DNA of 64,000 nucleotides. Origin: Mailhella massiliensis (lineage in GTDB: Bacteria > Desulfobacterota > Desulfovibrionia > Desulfovibrionales > Desulfovibrionaceae). A program made the position numbers and the translations under genes. This document shows positions 18,888-26,942 of the stretch, piece after piece (within the stretch, counting starts at the first letter, position 1; every line of letters starts with the position of its first letter). Under the pieces are notes generated by a model. The model was given only the letters and a program-made list of their open reading frames with translations. It had not been told where the DNA came from and did no database searches. Where the stretch lies: contig NZ_LT706952.1 of assembly GCF_900155525.1 (NCBI RefSeq), positions 354,256 to 418,255 of the forward strand, read 5' to 3'.

Positions 18888-20960
18888 CTATGCTCTTGCG
18901 GCCTTTACGCCCGCAAGGCCCCAGACCGGCAGACCGGTGCCGGGTTCTCTGCAAACGCTGGTCAGCGCCAGAACATTCGCGCCCTTGCCCTTGCTGAACT
19001 CGTCGAACGCCGTATGGCCGAGTCCGGCCGCAAGCGAGACGGTGTCGGGCAGGATGCCTTCAAAAATGGCGGCAACCACGGTGATTTCCACATTGTTTCC
19101 GGCAACCAGCCTGACAAGGTCGCCGGCTTTTACCTTCAGCTTCGCAGCCGTTGCGCCGTTCATCTGCGCCACGCTGTATTTGCCCTTGAGCTGGTAGTCG
19201 GTGACCACCTTGGTGGCAAAGGGCGGAATGGCCGTCTGCGGCGTGCCCATGGCGAGCACCACCACCGGGGCGACCTGAAGATCGCCTTCCGCGCCGGGGG
19301 CCGAGGCCGCCTTGCGGATGGCTTCCCAGTTGTAGAACAGCGGGGAGGCGGGCAGCTCGAAGCCGGCCACATGCACCTTGCCTTCCTCCAGCATGGAACG
19401 GAAGGGGGCGCCCAGAGCATAGGCATGTTTGTAAAGAAGTTCGGGCATGTCCTTCACGCCGAGTTCCAGGCCCAGTTCCTGCGCAAGGGCGATGAAGAAT
19501 TCACCCGCGCCGCGCGCGTTCTCGAAGGGCTTGGCCACGGGGCGCGCCAGCGCATAGGTCACGCGGCCGGAACCGTAGGGCGTCTGCACGTCGTCGAAGG
19601 CTTCCATGCCCAGGGCGGCGGGCAGCACCAGGTCGCACTGCGCGCAGGTTTCGCTCATGAAGCTCGCCACGGCCACGGTGAAGCCGGCCTTGGACAGCGT
19701 TTCCTTCACGCCTGCGTCGGAGGGCAGGGCGTAGACGGGGTTCGCCGCATACACGAGCAGCACGGCGGGAGCCTTGGTCTTGCCGGAGGCCACGGCCTGC
19801 GTGTAGTCCACGAAGCTCTTCTTGAGGGTGGCGCGGTATTCGGTGGCGTTGTCCACCACGGAAACGGGGAAGGGCATGTCCACCATGCCGCCCTGTCTGT
19901 TCACGCTGCCGAGCAGCATGTTCAGGGCAACGGCCGCCATGACGGGGCCTGCGGCGCCGCCGGAACCGAGAGCGGAACCCGCGATGACCAGCGGGCGTTT
20001 GGCGGCGGCGAGCATCCTGGCCGCTTCCTCAAGGCGAGCCACGGGCACGCCGGTGATGGAGGCAACCTTTTCGGGCGTGTAGGCTTCGGCAAAGGCCGCG
20101 AAGTTGGAAAGCCCGGCGGCAAAGCCCTTTTTGCCCGCCTTGATGAGCAGGTGGGCAAGGCCCAGCATGAGCGCCATGTCGGTGCCGCTCTTCATGGGCA
20201 GCCACAGATCCGCGCCCGCAGCGGTGTTGTTCTGCACCGCGCCCGCATACAGGAATTTCTGCGTGGCTTCTCCGGCCACGGGGTGCGTGCGGTTGAACAG
20301 GCTGCGGTTGGCGGCCACCACGCCCCAGCTTTCCAGCACGGGAGCGCCCACGGCAAGGATGCAGTCGCTGCCTTCCATGTCGTAGCCGAGGCGTCCCTGA
20401 CCGCCCATGGCCTCCCAGGCCAGAGCGGCGGGCTGTTCATCGCCGGGCATGAAGTAGAAGTCGGAAGAACCCTTCTGATTCAGAATCGAGGAGAGCACTT
20501 CGTTGATGCTGGAGGTCGGGTCGCCGGAAACGGCGGCCACGGAGGAACCCGCGCCCTGCATCTTTTCCTTGATGAGGCGTTCGGCCTCGGCCCAGGTGAC
20601 GGCGATGTACGCGCCGTCGGCGGAGCGGCGCAGCGGGGTTCTGAGGCGCGCGGGGCTGACGCGAAGCTCGGCTTCGGCGGCGGCCAGCGCCGTGATGGCC
20701 CCGTGGGTCACGGGGTTGTTCTTATCGCCGATGGTACGCACGGGCGTGCCCGCCACGGTGCGGACCAGAAAGCCCGTGCCGGAAGGGCAGAGCTTGCTCG
20801 CCGTGGGCAGGTACTCGCTCGCGCCCTTCTTCAGGCGCGGAAGCCAGCCCCAGTTCTGCGTCCAGTACACGGCGTCGTAAAGAGTGTTCCAGATGATGGG
20901 AGACGCCACGAGGCCCACGGTCCCGCCGGCGGCAAATTTAAGAAATCCTCGTCTGTCCAT
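18888..20960 (-). CDS. qrcB: Menaquinone reductase, molybdopterin-oxidoreductase-like subunit QrcB
   Basis: A 690-residue protein of the molybdopterin oxidoreductase family. The N-terminus MDRRGFLKFAAGG is a twin-arginine signal. The fold of the family is followed to a C-terminal molydopterin-dinucleotide-binding-like domain. In D. vulgaris this subunit is reported to lack a functional Mo/W centre, and I see no classical N-terminal CxxCxxxC 4Fe-4S motif or an obvious Cys/SeCys ligand here, which agrees. Gene order and spacing identify it as QrcB. Confidence 0.93.
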   Translation of the reverse strand: MDRRGFLKFAAGGTVGLVASPIIWNTLYDAVYWTQNWGWLPRLKKGASEYLPTASKLCPSGTGFLVRTVAGTPVRTIGDKNNPVTHGAITALAAAEAELRVSPARLRTPLRRSADGAYIAVTWAEAERLIKEKMQGAGSSVAAVSGDPTSSINEVLSSILNQKGSSDFYFMPGDEQPAALAWEAMGGQGRLGYDMEGSDCILAVGAPVLESWGVVAANRSLFNRTHPVAGEATQKFLYAGAVQNNTAAGADLWLPMKSGTDMALMLGLAHLLIKAGKKGFAAGLSNFAAFAEAYTPEKVASITGVPVARLEEAARMLAAAKRPLVIAGSALGSGGAAGPVMAAVALNMLLGSVNRQGGMVDMPFPVSVVDNATEYRATLKKSFVDYTQAVASGKTKAPAVLLVYAANPVYALPSDAGVKETLSKAGFTVAVASFMSETCAQCDLVLPAALGMEAFDDVQTPYGSGRVTYALARPVAKPFENARGAGEFFIALAQELGLELGVKDMPELLYKHAYALGAPFRSMLEEGKVHVAGFELPASPLFYNWEAIRKAASAPGAEGDLQVAPVVVLAMGTPQTAIPPFATKVVTDYQLKGKYSVAQMNGATAAKLKVKAGDLVRLVAGNNVEITVVAAIFEGILPDTVSLAAGLGHTAFDEFSKGKGANVLALTSVCREPGTGLPVWGLAGVKAARA

Positions 20961-20978
20961 GATTTCCTCGCTTTTGCC

Positions 20979-21614
20979 TTACTTGTGGCAGGTGAAGCAG
21001 GCGTTGCTGGCGTTGGTGTTGCCCATGGCCATATGTTCGGCATGGCAGCGTTCGCACCCCCACATCAGCATGGTGTTTTCGGAATAGCCCGAAAGCCTGT
21101 TTTCCCGGTAAACGGGGGGAACGTCCGTTTCGGCCACGTTCAGGTGGCAGCGCGAGCAGAACCCGGCGATTTCCTTCGGCCCCTTCAGTTCGGCCAGAGG
21201 ACCGAAGTGCAGAGCGTGGCTGAAGAACACGTTGTCGGGCTGCTTCTGGTAGATCAGCCATTCGGACTTGATCTCCCGGCCGGTCTGGACGTACTCGCGG
21301 ACGAAACGCGCTTCCTCGGGGTCGGACCCCAGAATCGTCGAATGACATTCGGCGCACTGGGCGGTGGTGGGCGTTCCGCTGAATGTGCCGTCGGCGCGTA
21401 CAAAATGGCACTGCTCACAGGTCATGCCCTGATTCTGTACATGTTCGACGTGGCTGAAGGCGATGGGCTGCCTTTTGGTTTCCTTCATAAGGTTGGGCAG
21501 AACCCACCATCCCAGAATAAGGGCCACGACCAGCCCCACGACAAACGCGCCCCAGCCGCAGCAGCATTTCTTCGCCGCATTCGCCGGTGTGGTTGTGTTG
21601 TTCCTCTCCTCCAT
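20979..21614 (-). CDS. qrcA: Menaquinone reductase, multihaem cytochrome c subunit QrcA
   Basis: A 211-residue membrane-anchored cytochrome. One TM helix (about residues 22-42) follows a short cytoplasmic stretch. Five CXXCH motifs are visible: CEQCH, CAECH, CSRCH, CERCH and CFTCH, the last at the very C-terminus. The D. vulgaris protein is described as hexahaem, so one site is missing or non-canonical here. It receives electrons from periplasmic type I cytochrome c3 (hydrogenases and formate dehydrogenases). I prefer the ATG at 21614 to an earlier in-frame one because GAGG lies upstream and the extra residues look like spacer. Confidence 0.9.
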   Translation of the reverse strand: MEERNNTTTPANAAKKCCCGWGAFVVGLVVALILGWWVLPNLMKETKRQPIAFSHVEHVQNQGMTCEQCHFVRADGTFSGTPTTAQCAECHSTILGSDPEEARFVREYVQTGREIKSEWLIYQKQPDNVFFSHALHFGPLAELKGPKEIAGFCSRCHLNVAETDVPPVYRENRLSGYSENTMLMWGCERCHAEHMAMGNTNASNACFTCHK

Positions 21615-21743
21615 CCCGATGCCTCGTGCTGGTTGAGGTGATAAAAAAGACAGTGCGCATCCTCCGGCCGGGCCGGAAGGGAGGCATGTCGGAACCACCT
21701 GAAATTCCATGCCATTATTGCGGCGGTTCCAGTGAACTTTGTT

Positions 21744-21772
21744 ATATTAGTTTAAAAAGAGGCGTCTTGCAA
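21744..21772 (-). promoter_or_regulatory. Sigma-70 promoter of the qrc operon
   Basis: On the minus strand TTGCAA (21767-21772), a 17-bp spacer, then TAATAT (21744-21749). The predicted start gives a leader of about 120 nt before qrcA. Confidence 0.6.
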
Positions 21773-22119
21773 CGGTGAAAACGCCTTTCGTTTCACTCCC
21801 TGTACATGCCCCGGGGGCCCCCGTTATGGGGCGGGAGAAACTTTTCCCTGCATAACCGTGGAGAATATATGAAGCTTTCCTGAACGCGAAGAAAAAAAAC
21901 GCGCCGGAAGGCCGGTTTTGCGCCGGGAAAAAAAAGCTATGTTATTTTTTTCATTTGTCAAAAGGGCCGAAGCTGCCCTCCGGGAGGGGCCGGAGCGCGG
22001 CTCTTGCCTAAGTGCCGTTCCGCACTTATACTTTTCTTTCGCCTGTTCTGTTTTTTCTTTTGCACGTTCCCGAAGCGTCGCCCGGAGGCTGCGGGACAAA
22101 CGTAAAGGCGGGTAACACT
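21773..22119. other. Intergenic region between qrc and the YbjQ gene
   Basis: About 350 bp between divergent genes. It has a run of AT-rich sequence near 21890-21960 but no element I can name. Confidence 0.4.
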
Positions 22120-22821
22120 ATGCAGAATGCACTGGATTGCCGTATCTGCGGCAGGAAATTCAGCAAACGGGGCGGCATCCGTCACCTGTGCGCGGAGAGC
22201 ATCGCCGATTTTGCCCGGTTTGATATTGACGCGCATGATATGTGCATGTCCTGCGCCATGGACAAGGTAAAGGAACTTTCCCTTGCGCGCGAAGAACGCC
22301 TGGGCGACCTCAAGGCGGAACTCGGTCAGTATCAGGAACAGATCCTCAAGGAGATAGAGGTATTCACCACCCCGCACCCCGAAACCTGGACGAGCGGCGT
22401 GAAGGGCGTGGTTTCCGGCTACGCGGTCATCGGCGTGGGGGCGTTCACGGGTATTTCCAACGTGCTTTCCGACTTCTTCGGCGGCGAATCCGAGGAATAT
22501 CTCAAGAAAATACGCATGGCCGAACAGCGCGCCATCAACGTGGCCAAGATGCAGGCTCTGGAAATGGGCGCCAACGTCATTTCCGGCATCCGTCTGGAGG
22601 TGAAGAGCGGGTCCGCGGGTATGCTGCTTGTTTCCTGCGTGGGCACGGCTCTGGAACACGGCGTGGTGAACATGCCGGAATTTGCCAGAATGCGCGAACT
22701 TGCGGCCGAGTACAACAAGCTCAAGGGGCAGCGTATGCCCATTGTGGCCGGTACTTCCGAAAGCTACGCCGAACTTTCTCCCGAGAAGGACGGCACGTTC
22801 CATATGCCCGCCTACCTGTAG
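22120..22821 (+). CDS. YbjQ/UPF0145-family protein with N-terminal Cys cluster
   Basis: A 233-residue protein. The C-terminal half (from about residue 85, TTPHPETWTSGVKG) has the layout of the YbjQ / heavy-metal-binding pentamer family, including a Gly-rich stretch and GANVISGIRLEVK. The N-terminal 50 residues add a CRICG pair and further Cys (DMCMSCAMDK) that could bind zinc, then a helical linker. The ATG at 22120 has AAAGGCGGG upstream; the longer reading begins in spacer. Function of the family is not established. Confidence 0.7.
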   Translation: MQNALDCRICGRKFSKRGGIRHLCAESIADFARFDIDAHDMCMSCAMDKVKELSLAREERLGDLKAELGQYQEQILKEIEVFTTPHPETWTSGVKGVVSGYAVIGVGAFTGISNVLSDFFGGESEEYLKKIRMAEQRAINVAKMQALEMGANVISGIRLEVKSGSAGMLLVSCVGTALEHGVVNMPEFARMRELAAEYNKLKGQRMPIVAGTSESYAELSPEKDGTFHMPAYL

Positions 22822-22925
22822 CGCGGCGCACCTTGACAGCTCCGTTTCTTTGGCCGTATGCTGTCTGCCGCTGTCGTGCGCCTCTTGCCTGAGAGGCACG
22901 GCGCAGGAACCTGATTCCGGGGCCG

Positions 22926-22983
22926 CAAGGCCCGGGTCGTGCAGGTTCCGCGCCCGCACAGCGTGTCCTGCGCAGACGGGACG
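22926..22983. repeat. Direct repeat, copy 1 (58 bp)
   Basis: Contains GTCGTGCAGGTTCCGCGCCC. Matches 23096-23153 with two substitutions, 170 bp apart. A weaker partial match begins near 23847 (GCCCGGGTCGTGCGGGTTC). Confidence 0.8.
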
Positions 22984-23095
22984 ACATGCTCCGGGATGGC
23001 AACGGAGAGGTCGTTCAACGCGCGGGGGCCCCCGGCCAGCCATCAGGCGGCCGGGCCGCGAGGGCCGCGCAGGCGGAATTCATTTCCGCCGCAGG

Positions 23096-23153
23096 CAAGG
23101 CCCGAGTCGTGCAGGTTCCGCGCCCGTACAGCGTGTCCTGCGCAGACGGGACG
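23096..23153. repeat. Direct repeat, copy 2 (58 bp)
   Basis: Second copy of the repeat at 22926-22983, ending 23 bp before the decayed tRNA-Ser. Confidence 0.8.
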
Positions 23154-23176
23154 GAGCACCACGAAACACATTTTTA

Positions 23177-23258
23177 GGAAGGATGGCAGAGCGGCTGATT
23201 GCGGCGGGCTTGAAAACCGTTGAGGCCCTCCGGGGGGCAAATCCCTCTCCCTCCGCCA
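23177..23258 (+). pseudogene. Decayed tRNA-Ser(UGA), probable attachment-site remnant
   Basis: An 82-nt segment ending in CCA with an anticodon loop CTTGAAA (anticodon TGA) and the D-arm GGCAGAGCGGCTGATTGC of a serine tRNA. It is damaged: the acceptor stem has an A-C mismatch at the fourth pair, the base pair closing the anticodon loop is G-A, the variable arm is reduced to about three pairs, and the T-loop reads GGCAAAT instead of TTCAAAT with a C-C mismatch at the base of its stem. Serine tRNAs are usually near 90 nt. A truncated integrase follows 195 bp downstream, the usual arrangement of an island inserted in a tRNA gene. Confidence 0.6.
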
Positions 23259-23272
23259 GAAAAAAATCCATA

Positions 23273-23325
23273 AAAGTTCCCCGTAGTCTGTAAACGTCTG
23301 CGGGGACTTTCTTTTTTCTTTTTTG
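23273..23325 (+). terminator. Terminator after the tRNA-Ser remnant
   Basis: Stem AAAGTTCCCCG with CGGGGACTTT (one bulged T) around a 17-nt loop, followed by a T-rich run interrupted by single C. Confidence 0.65.
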
Positions 23326-23452
23326 TTCGTCTGTCATGAACTGGCGTGAATCGCGGTAGTACATGGACGACGCCATTTTTTGTTGGTACTTTTGTTGGTA
23401 TCTGTTCCCGTCTGCCGGGGATGAAAAGTCGAGATACCAACAGGAAGTTTCC

Positions 23453-23779
23453 ATGCCGTTGACAGATTCCAAGGTAAAAGCGCTGTACGGTCGCGCCCGG
23501 AAAGGGGAGAAGGTTGGCAAGGAAGCCGACGGCGGCGGGCTGAACCTGCAAGGCGGGAAATACTGGCGGTTCTCCTGTCGCTTTGCCGGAAAGCAGAAAA
23601 CCCTTGCCCTCGGCGTGTACCCGGATGTTTCCCTGAAGCTTGCCCGGCAGGCCGGAGACCAGGACCGGGAGCTTTTCGCCCAGGGCACAGACCCCGGCGA
23701 ACAGAGAAAGGCGCACAGAGCGGAGGCTGTTTCCTTTGCCGCGTCGGGACTGGGCGACTTTGAGCCCGGGGAGAAATGA
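23453..23779 (+). pseudogene. Truncated P4-type integrase (arm-binding domain only)
   Basis: A 108-residue reading frame starting MPLTDSKVKALYGRARKG and containing KYWRFSCRFAGKQKTLALG and VYPDVSLKLAR, which is the N-terminal arm-type DNA-binding domain (DUF4102) of P4-like tyrosine integrases. Full-length family members have about 400 residues; the core-binding and catalytic domains with the R-H-R-Y residues are absent after about residue 97. ATG at 23453 follows AACAGGAAG. Just upstream GTTGGTATC and GATACCAAC form an inverted pair 30 bp apart. It is a remnant of the element once inserted at the neighbouring tRNA-Ser. Confidence 0.8.
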
Positions 23780-23918
23780 GGGCTCCTCTTTTCTGCTTCA
23801 TGCCGGGGCCTTCTCACAGGATAGGGACGGCATGGTTCTGCGTTGCGGATGGCCCGGGTCGTGCGGGTTCAGTACCCGGCGCCTGTCCTTCGGGGTTCCG
23901 GCGTGTGCAGGGGGGCGT

Positions 23919-24500
23919 TCAGCCCAGCATGGGAATGAGGCAGGCAAGGAGCAGAAGGGCCATGACGGCGTTCATGAGGGTTGCATGGTCGCGGAAGAAG
24001 CGCTGCAGCACGGCTCCGGCAAGCGCCCAGGCGACGACGCCCGCGGCCCCGATGAAGGTGAGCACGCCCATGCCGACCAGCAGAGATACCAAGGAGTGAT
24101 TCCAGGGGAAGATGAAGCCCGAATAGGCGGTCATGCCGTAAATCATGATTTTAACATTGACGAACTGCAGGATGAAGCCGGTCATGAAGTCTGCCCCGGG
24201 TCTGGCGTTTTCTGTTCCGTCGTCCTTGGAGACGGCGATATGCCATGCCAGCCACAGAATATAGAGGCACCCGGCGTACTTCATGGCCGTCATGAAGGTT
24301 GCCGAGAGGGAAGAGAGCGAGAAAACCAGCAGGCCGCACAGGAACATCACGCTCAAGAATCCGGCACAGATGCCGAAAACGACCGGCAGGGCCCCCCGGA
24401 AGCCGCGCCGCACGCCCGTGCTCAGGGCAAGAATGTTGTTGGGGCCGGGGGTGAAGGCGGTGATGAAGGTAAAGGCCAGGAATGCGGGCAGCAGGGACAT
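23919..24500 (-). CDS. LysE/RhtB-family amino-acid exporter
   Basis: A 193-residue membrane protein with about six TM helices. The N-terminal AFTFITAFTPGPNNILAL is the signature of LysE/RhtB exporters, and the family Asn/Lys region (VNVKIMIYG) follows mid-protein. It probably exports an amino acid or analogue. ATG at 24500 has AAGGAG upstream on the minus strand; the longer frame upstream is Arg-rich spacer. A LysR-type regulator lies divergently 745 bp away, a frequent pairing for this family though the gap is large. Confidence 0.88.
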   Translation of the reverse strand: MSLLPAFLAFTFITAFTPGPNNILALSTGVRRGFRGALPVVFGICAGFLSVMFLCGLLVFSLSSLSATFMTAMKYAGCLYILWLAWHIAVSKDDGTENARPGADFMTGFILQFVNVKIMIYGMTAYSGFIFPWNHSLVSLLVGMGVLTFIGAAGVVAWALAGAVLQRFFRDHATLMNAVMALLLLACLIPMLG

Positions 24501-25245
24501 GACACTTCTCCTTGAAGACGGGGAGCACGAAGACAGGCGTAAAGCGTGGAAAGACCCGTGCCGACGGACGTTTTTTCGTGCTGCCGGAAATTCCCTTCGC
24601 TGCTTTTCCACAGGCGGGGCCGCCGGAACACGGACGGGTCTTGCCGCAGTTCCGACCATAGGGTAAAAACTGATATCGGAAAAGCGAATAATATAGATAA
24701 TGAAGTTTTATGTTATCGATGAAAAGGCTGACGCAGACGGCAACAGGGGAGCGCGTTTGTGCGGAAGCGCCTCCGGTACAGAGGCGTGCGTGATTCGACA
24801 GGTTCCCGGAAAAGGGCCGTGTCGGCGGCTTCTGTTTTTTGCGGGACGCGGTGGAAGGCCTGCCGGGGCCGCATTCAGGGAGCGCAACAGGCGCCGGAGA
24901 ACAGATTCCCGGAAGTCCCGGGGAGAACCGTGTCCGCCGACAGGGGACGGTGCGGAAAGGTTCCGGGCAGGCCGTGAGGGCGGCGCATCCGTGCGGCATT
25001 GAGGATCTTCCTGCCGCATCCGGGGGCGGAACATGAAGGCGGCCTTGCCGGGCATTCGGGAAATGCGGGTTCTGTGGGGATGTTCCCTGCGGGAAGAACG
25101 TTCTGCGGGGCACGGGGATTTCCGCCTTTCCCCGGCGGAACAGGCATCGGTCCTGTCGGAGCATGACGGAGCATGTTGCGTCCGGGCGGACTGGATGGTG
25201 CCGGATACCGGGCGTCCCGGATGTTGGGGAATAAGGAGACGGCGC
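24501..25245. other. Spacer between the LysE and LysR genes
   Basis: About 745 bp. 24680-24720 is AT-rich and could hold the lysE-side promoter; the rest is GC-rich without a supported gene. Confidence 0.45.
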
Positions 25246-26136
25246 ATGGATATACGGAGTCTCAGCGTGGTGCAGGCCATTCTTGCCGAGGGAAGCTATC
25301 AGAAGGCCGCGCAGCGCCTTCACTGTTCGCAGTCCACCGTGACCTTTCAGGTGCGGCGGCTGGAAAACGAGCTTTCCCTGCGGCTTTTCGAGCGTGTGGG
25401 CAGGCGCATGGTGCTCAGCCGTGCAGGGAAGGATATTCTGCCGCATCTGGAGGCCGTGCTTTCGGGGATGCGGAACATATTGCAGTACGGCGGCGAAGGC
25501 GTGGAACCTGCGGGGCAGGCGCGCATAGGCGTGGCGGAATCGCTGCTTTCCTGCCTGATACCCCGTATGCTGGGCCGTTTCACGCAGAAGGCGCCCCGTG
25601 TGCGGCTGGAACTGCATTGCGCCAACTGCCACGACATACGCAACGGCGTGCTTTCCGGCGAGTACGACATGGGGCTGTACTACGATGTGGGCGGGCATAC
25701 GAGCAGCCTTTCTCTGGAAAGACTGGGCCGGGCGGAAGGGGCGCTGGTGGCCGCTCCTTCCATGCCGGACAGTCTCAGGGACTTTACCTCGTTCCATCAG
25801 GAAAAAGACGTGGCCTTCATCATCAACGAACCGCGCAGCGTGTTCCGGGAACGGATGGAAGCATACCTGCGCGTGCGGGACATACGGCTGTCGAGCACCG
25901 TGGAAATCTGGAACATCGAATCCATACGGCGCTGCGTGGCGGAAGGCATGGGCGTTTCGTTTCTGCCGCGTTTTACCGTGGAGCGGGATATTGCGCAGGG
26001 CTCGCTTGTGGAAATTGCCGTGCCCATGGCGGAGAAGGGGGCGGATATTCTCTGCGTGCATCACCGAAACCGCGAAGAAGGTCCGGCCCTGCGCTGCTTC
26101 CGCGAACTTTTTGCGGAAGCGGCAGCCGGACTGTAA
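25246..26136 (+). CDS. LysR-family transcriptional regulator
   Basis: A 296-residue regulator. The winged helix occupies the first 60 residues (AILAEGSYQKAAQRLHCSQ, then VRRLENELSLRLFER), followed by a periplasmic-binding-protein-like effector domain. Start ATG at 25246 has AAGGAGACG. The divergent LysE-type exporter is the obvious candidate target. Effector unknown. Confidence 0.9.
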   Translation: MDIRSLSVVQAILAEGSYQKAAQRLHCSQSTVTFQVRRLENELSLRLFERVGRRMVLSRAGKDILPHLEAVLSGMRNILQYGGEGVEPAGQARIGVAESLLSCLIPRMLGRFTQKAPRVRLELHCANCHDIRNGVLSGEYDMGLYYDVGGHTSSLSLERLGRAEGALVAAPSMPDSLRDFTSFHQEKDVAFIINEPRSVFRERMEAYLRVRDIRLSSTVEIWNIESIRRCVAEGMGVSFLPRFTVERDIAQGSLVEIAVPMAEKGADILCVHHRNREEGPALRCFRELFAEAAAGL

Positions 26137-26463
26137 GGCCGTTTTTTTCCGTGCGGGGCGTGAGGGATGCCGCTTCTTCCGAAGCGTCTCCTTCGGCAGA
26201 GAAAACGCAGGGCGGGGAACTTTGCCGCCGCGCAGGGCCGGAGATGCTGGACGTGTGGACAGCGTGCCTTCCGCACGACGCCGGAGAGCGTGTGCTGCTG
26301 GACGTGAAGAGGCCTGTCGGGCTTTTGGGGGCCGATCGGAGCGGCACCGTAACGCCTCCCGGAGAGCCGTGACATCTGTTGCCGTGCGGGCAGGGGCTAA
26401 AAAGAACGTCGCTCTTCTGCCCGGCAGGGGGCGGGGCTCAGGAAAAGTCGTGGGAAGGCCCTC
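26137..26463. other. Gene-free left flank of the prophage remnant
   Basis: About 330 bp of GC-rich sequence between the LysR gene and the first phage-related reading frame. No integrase, repressor or attachment site is visible here. Confidence 0.45.
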
Positions 26464-26859
26464 ATGGGGCCGGGCAGAGCCGTTCCGGGCACGTTGTCCG
26501 GGCAAAAAAAGAAGCCCGAAGATGCGTTCAAGACTCCCACTGAAGGAAGCGCACCCCGGGCCTCAGCGAGAATTGTGCGGCAGAACGGGGGCTTCGTCAA
26601 GTTCCGGCATCGTGTCGCGCAAAAGCTCCCTCTTCAGGATGTGACGGAAATCATAAGGCAGAACAAAGAAGCGCAGAACGCGCAGAAATGCGGTTTTCAG
26701 AAAGCGTCCACCTTCCGGCGCGTGGCCTCCATCCCCGTGGCGGTGGCGGATATCGCGGCCGCGCAGGGGCTTGATATTCTGAACGCCCCGGAGGCCATGC
26801 GGAAATTCCTGAATGACCCGGACAACCGCGCCTTCCGCGCGAGGCCGGAGAGTGTGTAA
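26464..26859 (+). pseudogene. Chimeric remnant: effector tail fused to truncated 106-residue cassette protein
   Basis: A 131-residue open frame made of two pieces. Residues about 16-35 (KKPEDAFKTPTEGSAPRAS) match the segment of the cassette-B effector that reads KKRLEDAFKTANGSAPQAS. Residues from about 58 (LQDVTEIIRQNKEAQNAQK) to the end match the last three quarters of the 106-residue protein found at 28366 and 30622. The normal first 30 residues of that protein are missing. This looks like a recombination or deletion join of an earlier cassette, and it marks the present left limit of recognisable phage sequence. Confidence 0.6.
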
Positions 26860-26942
26860 GGATGGATGTGAAGAAGCCTGGCGGGATTCTGGGACTTATG
26901 ACCGGAGCGGCAGCCGTAACGCCGGACGAGGCGGAAGCGGCG
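26632..26942. repeat. Direct repeat of the cassette junction, copy 1 (311 bp)
   Basis: Covers the end of the truncated 106-residue gene copy and the first 27 codons of cassette A. It matches 30715-31025 with only scattered substitutions. Confidence 0.8.
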
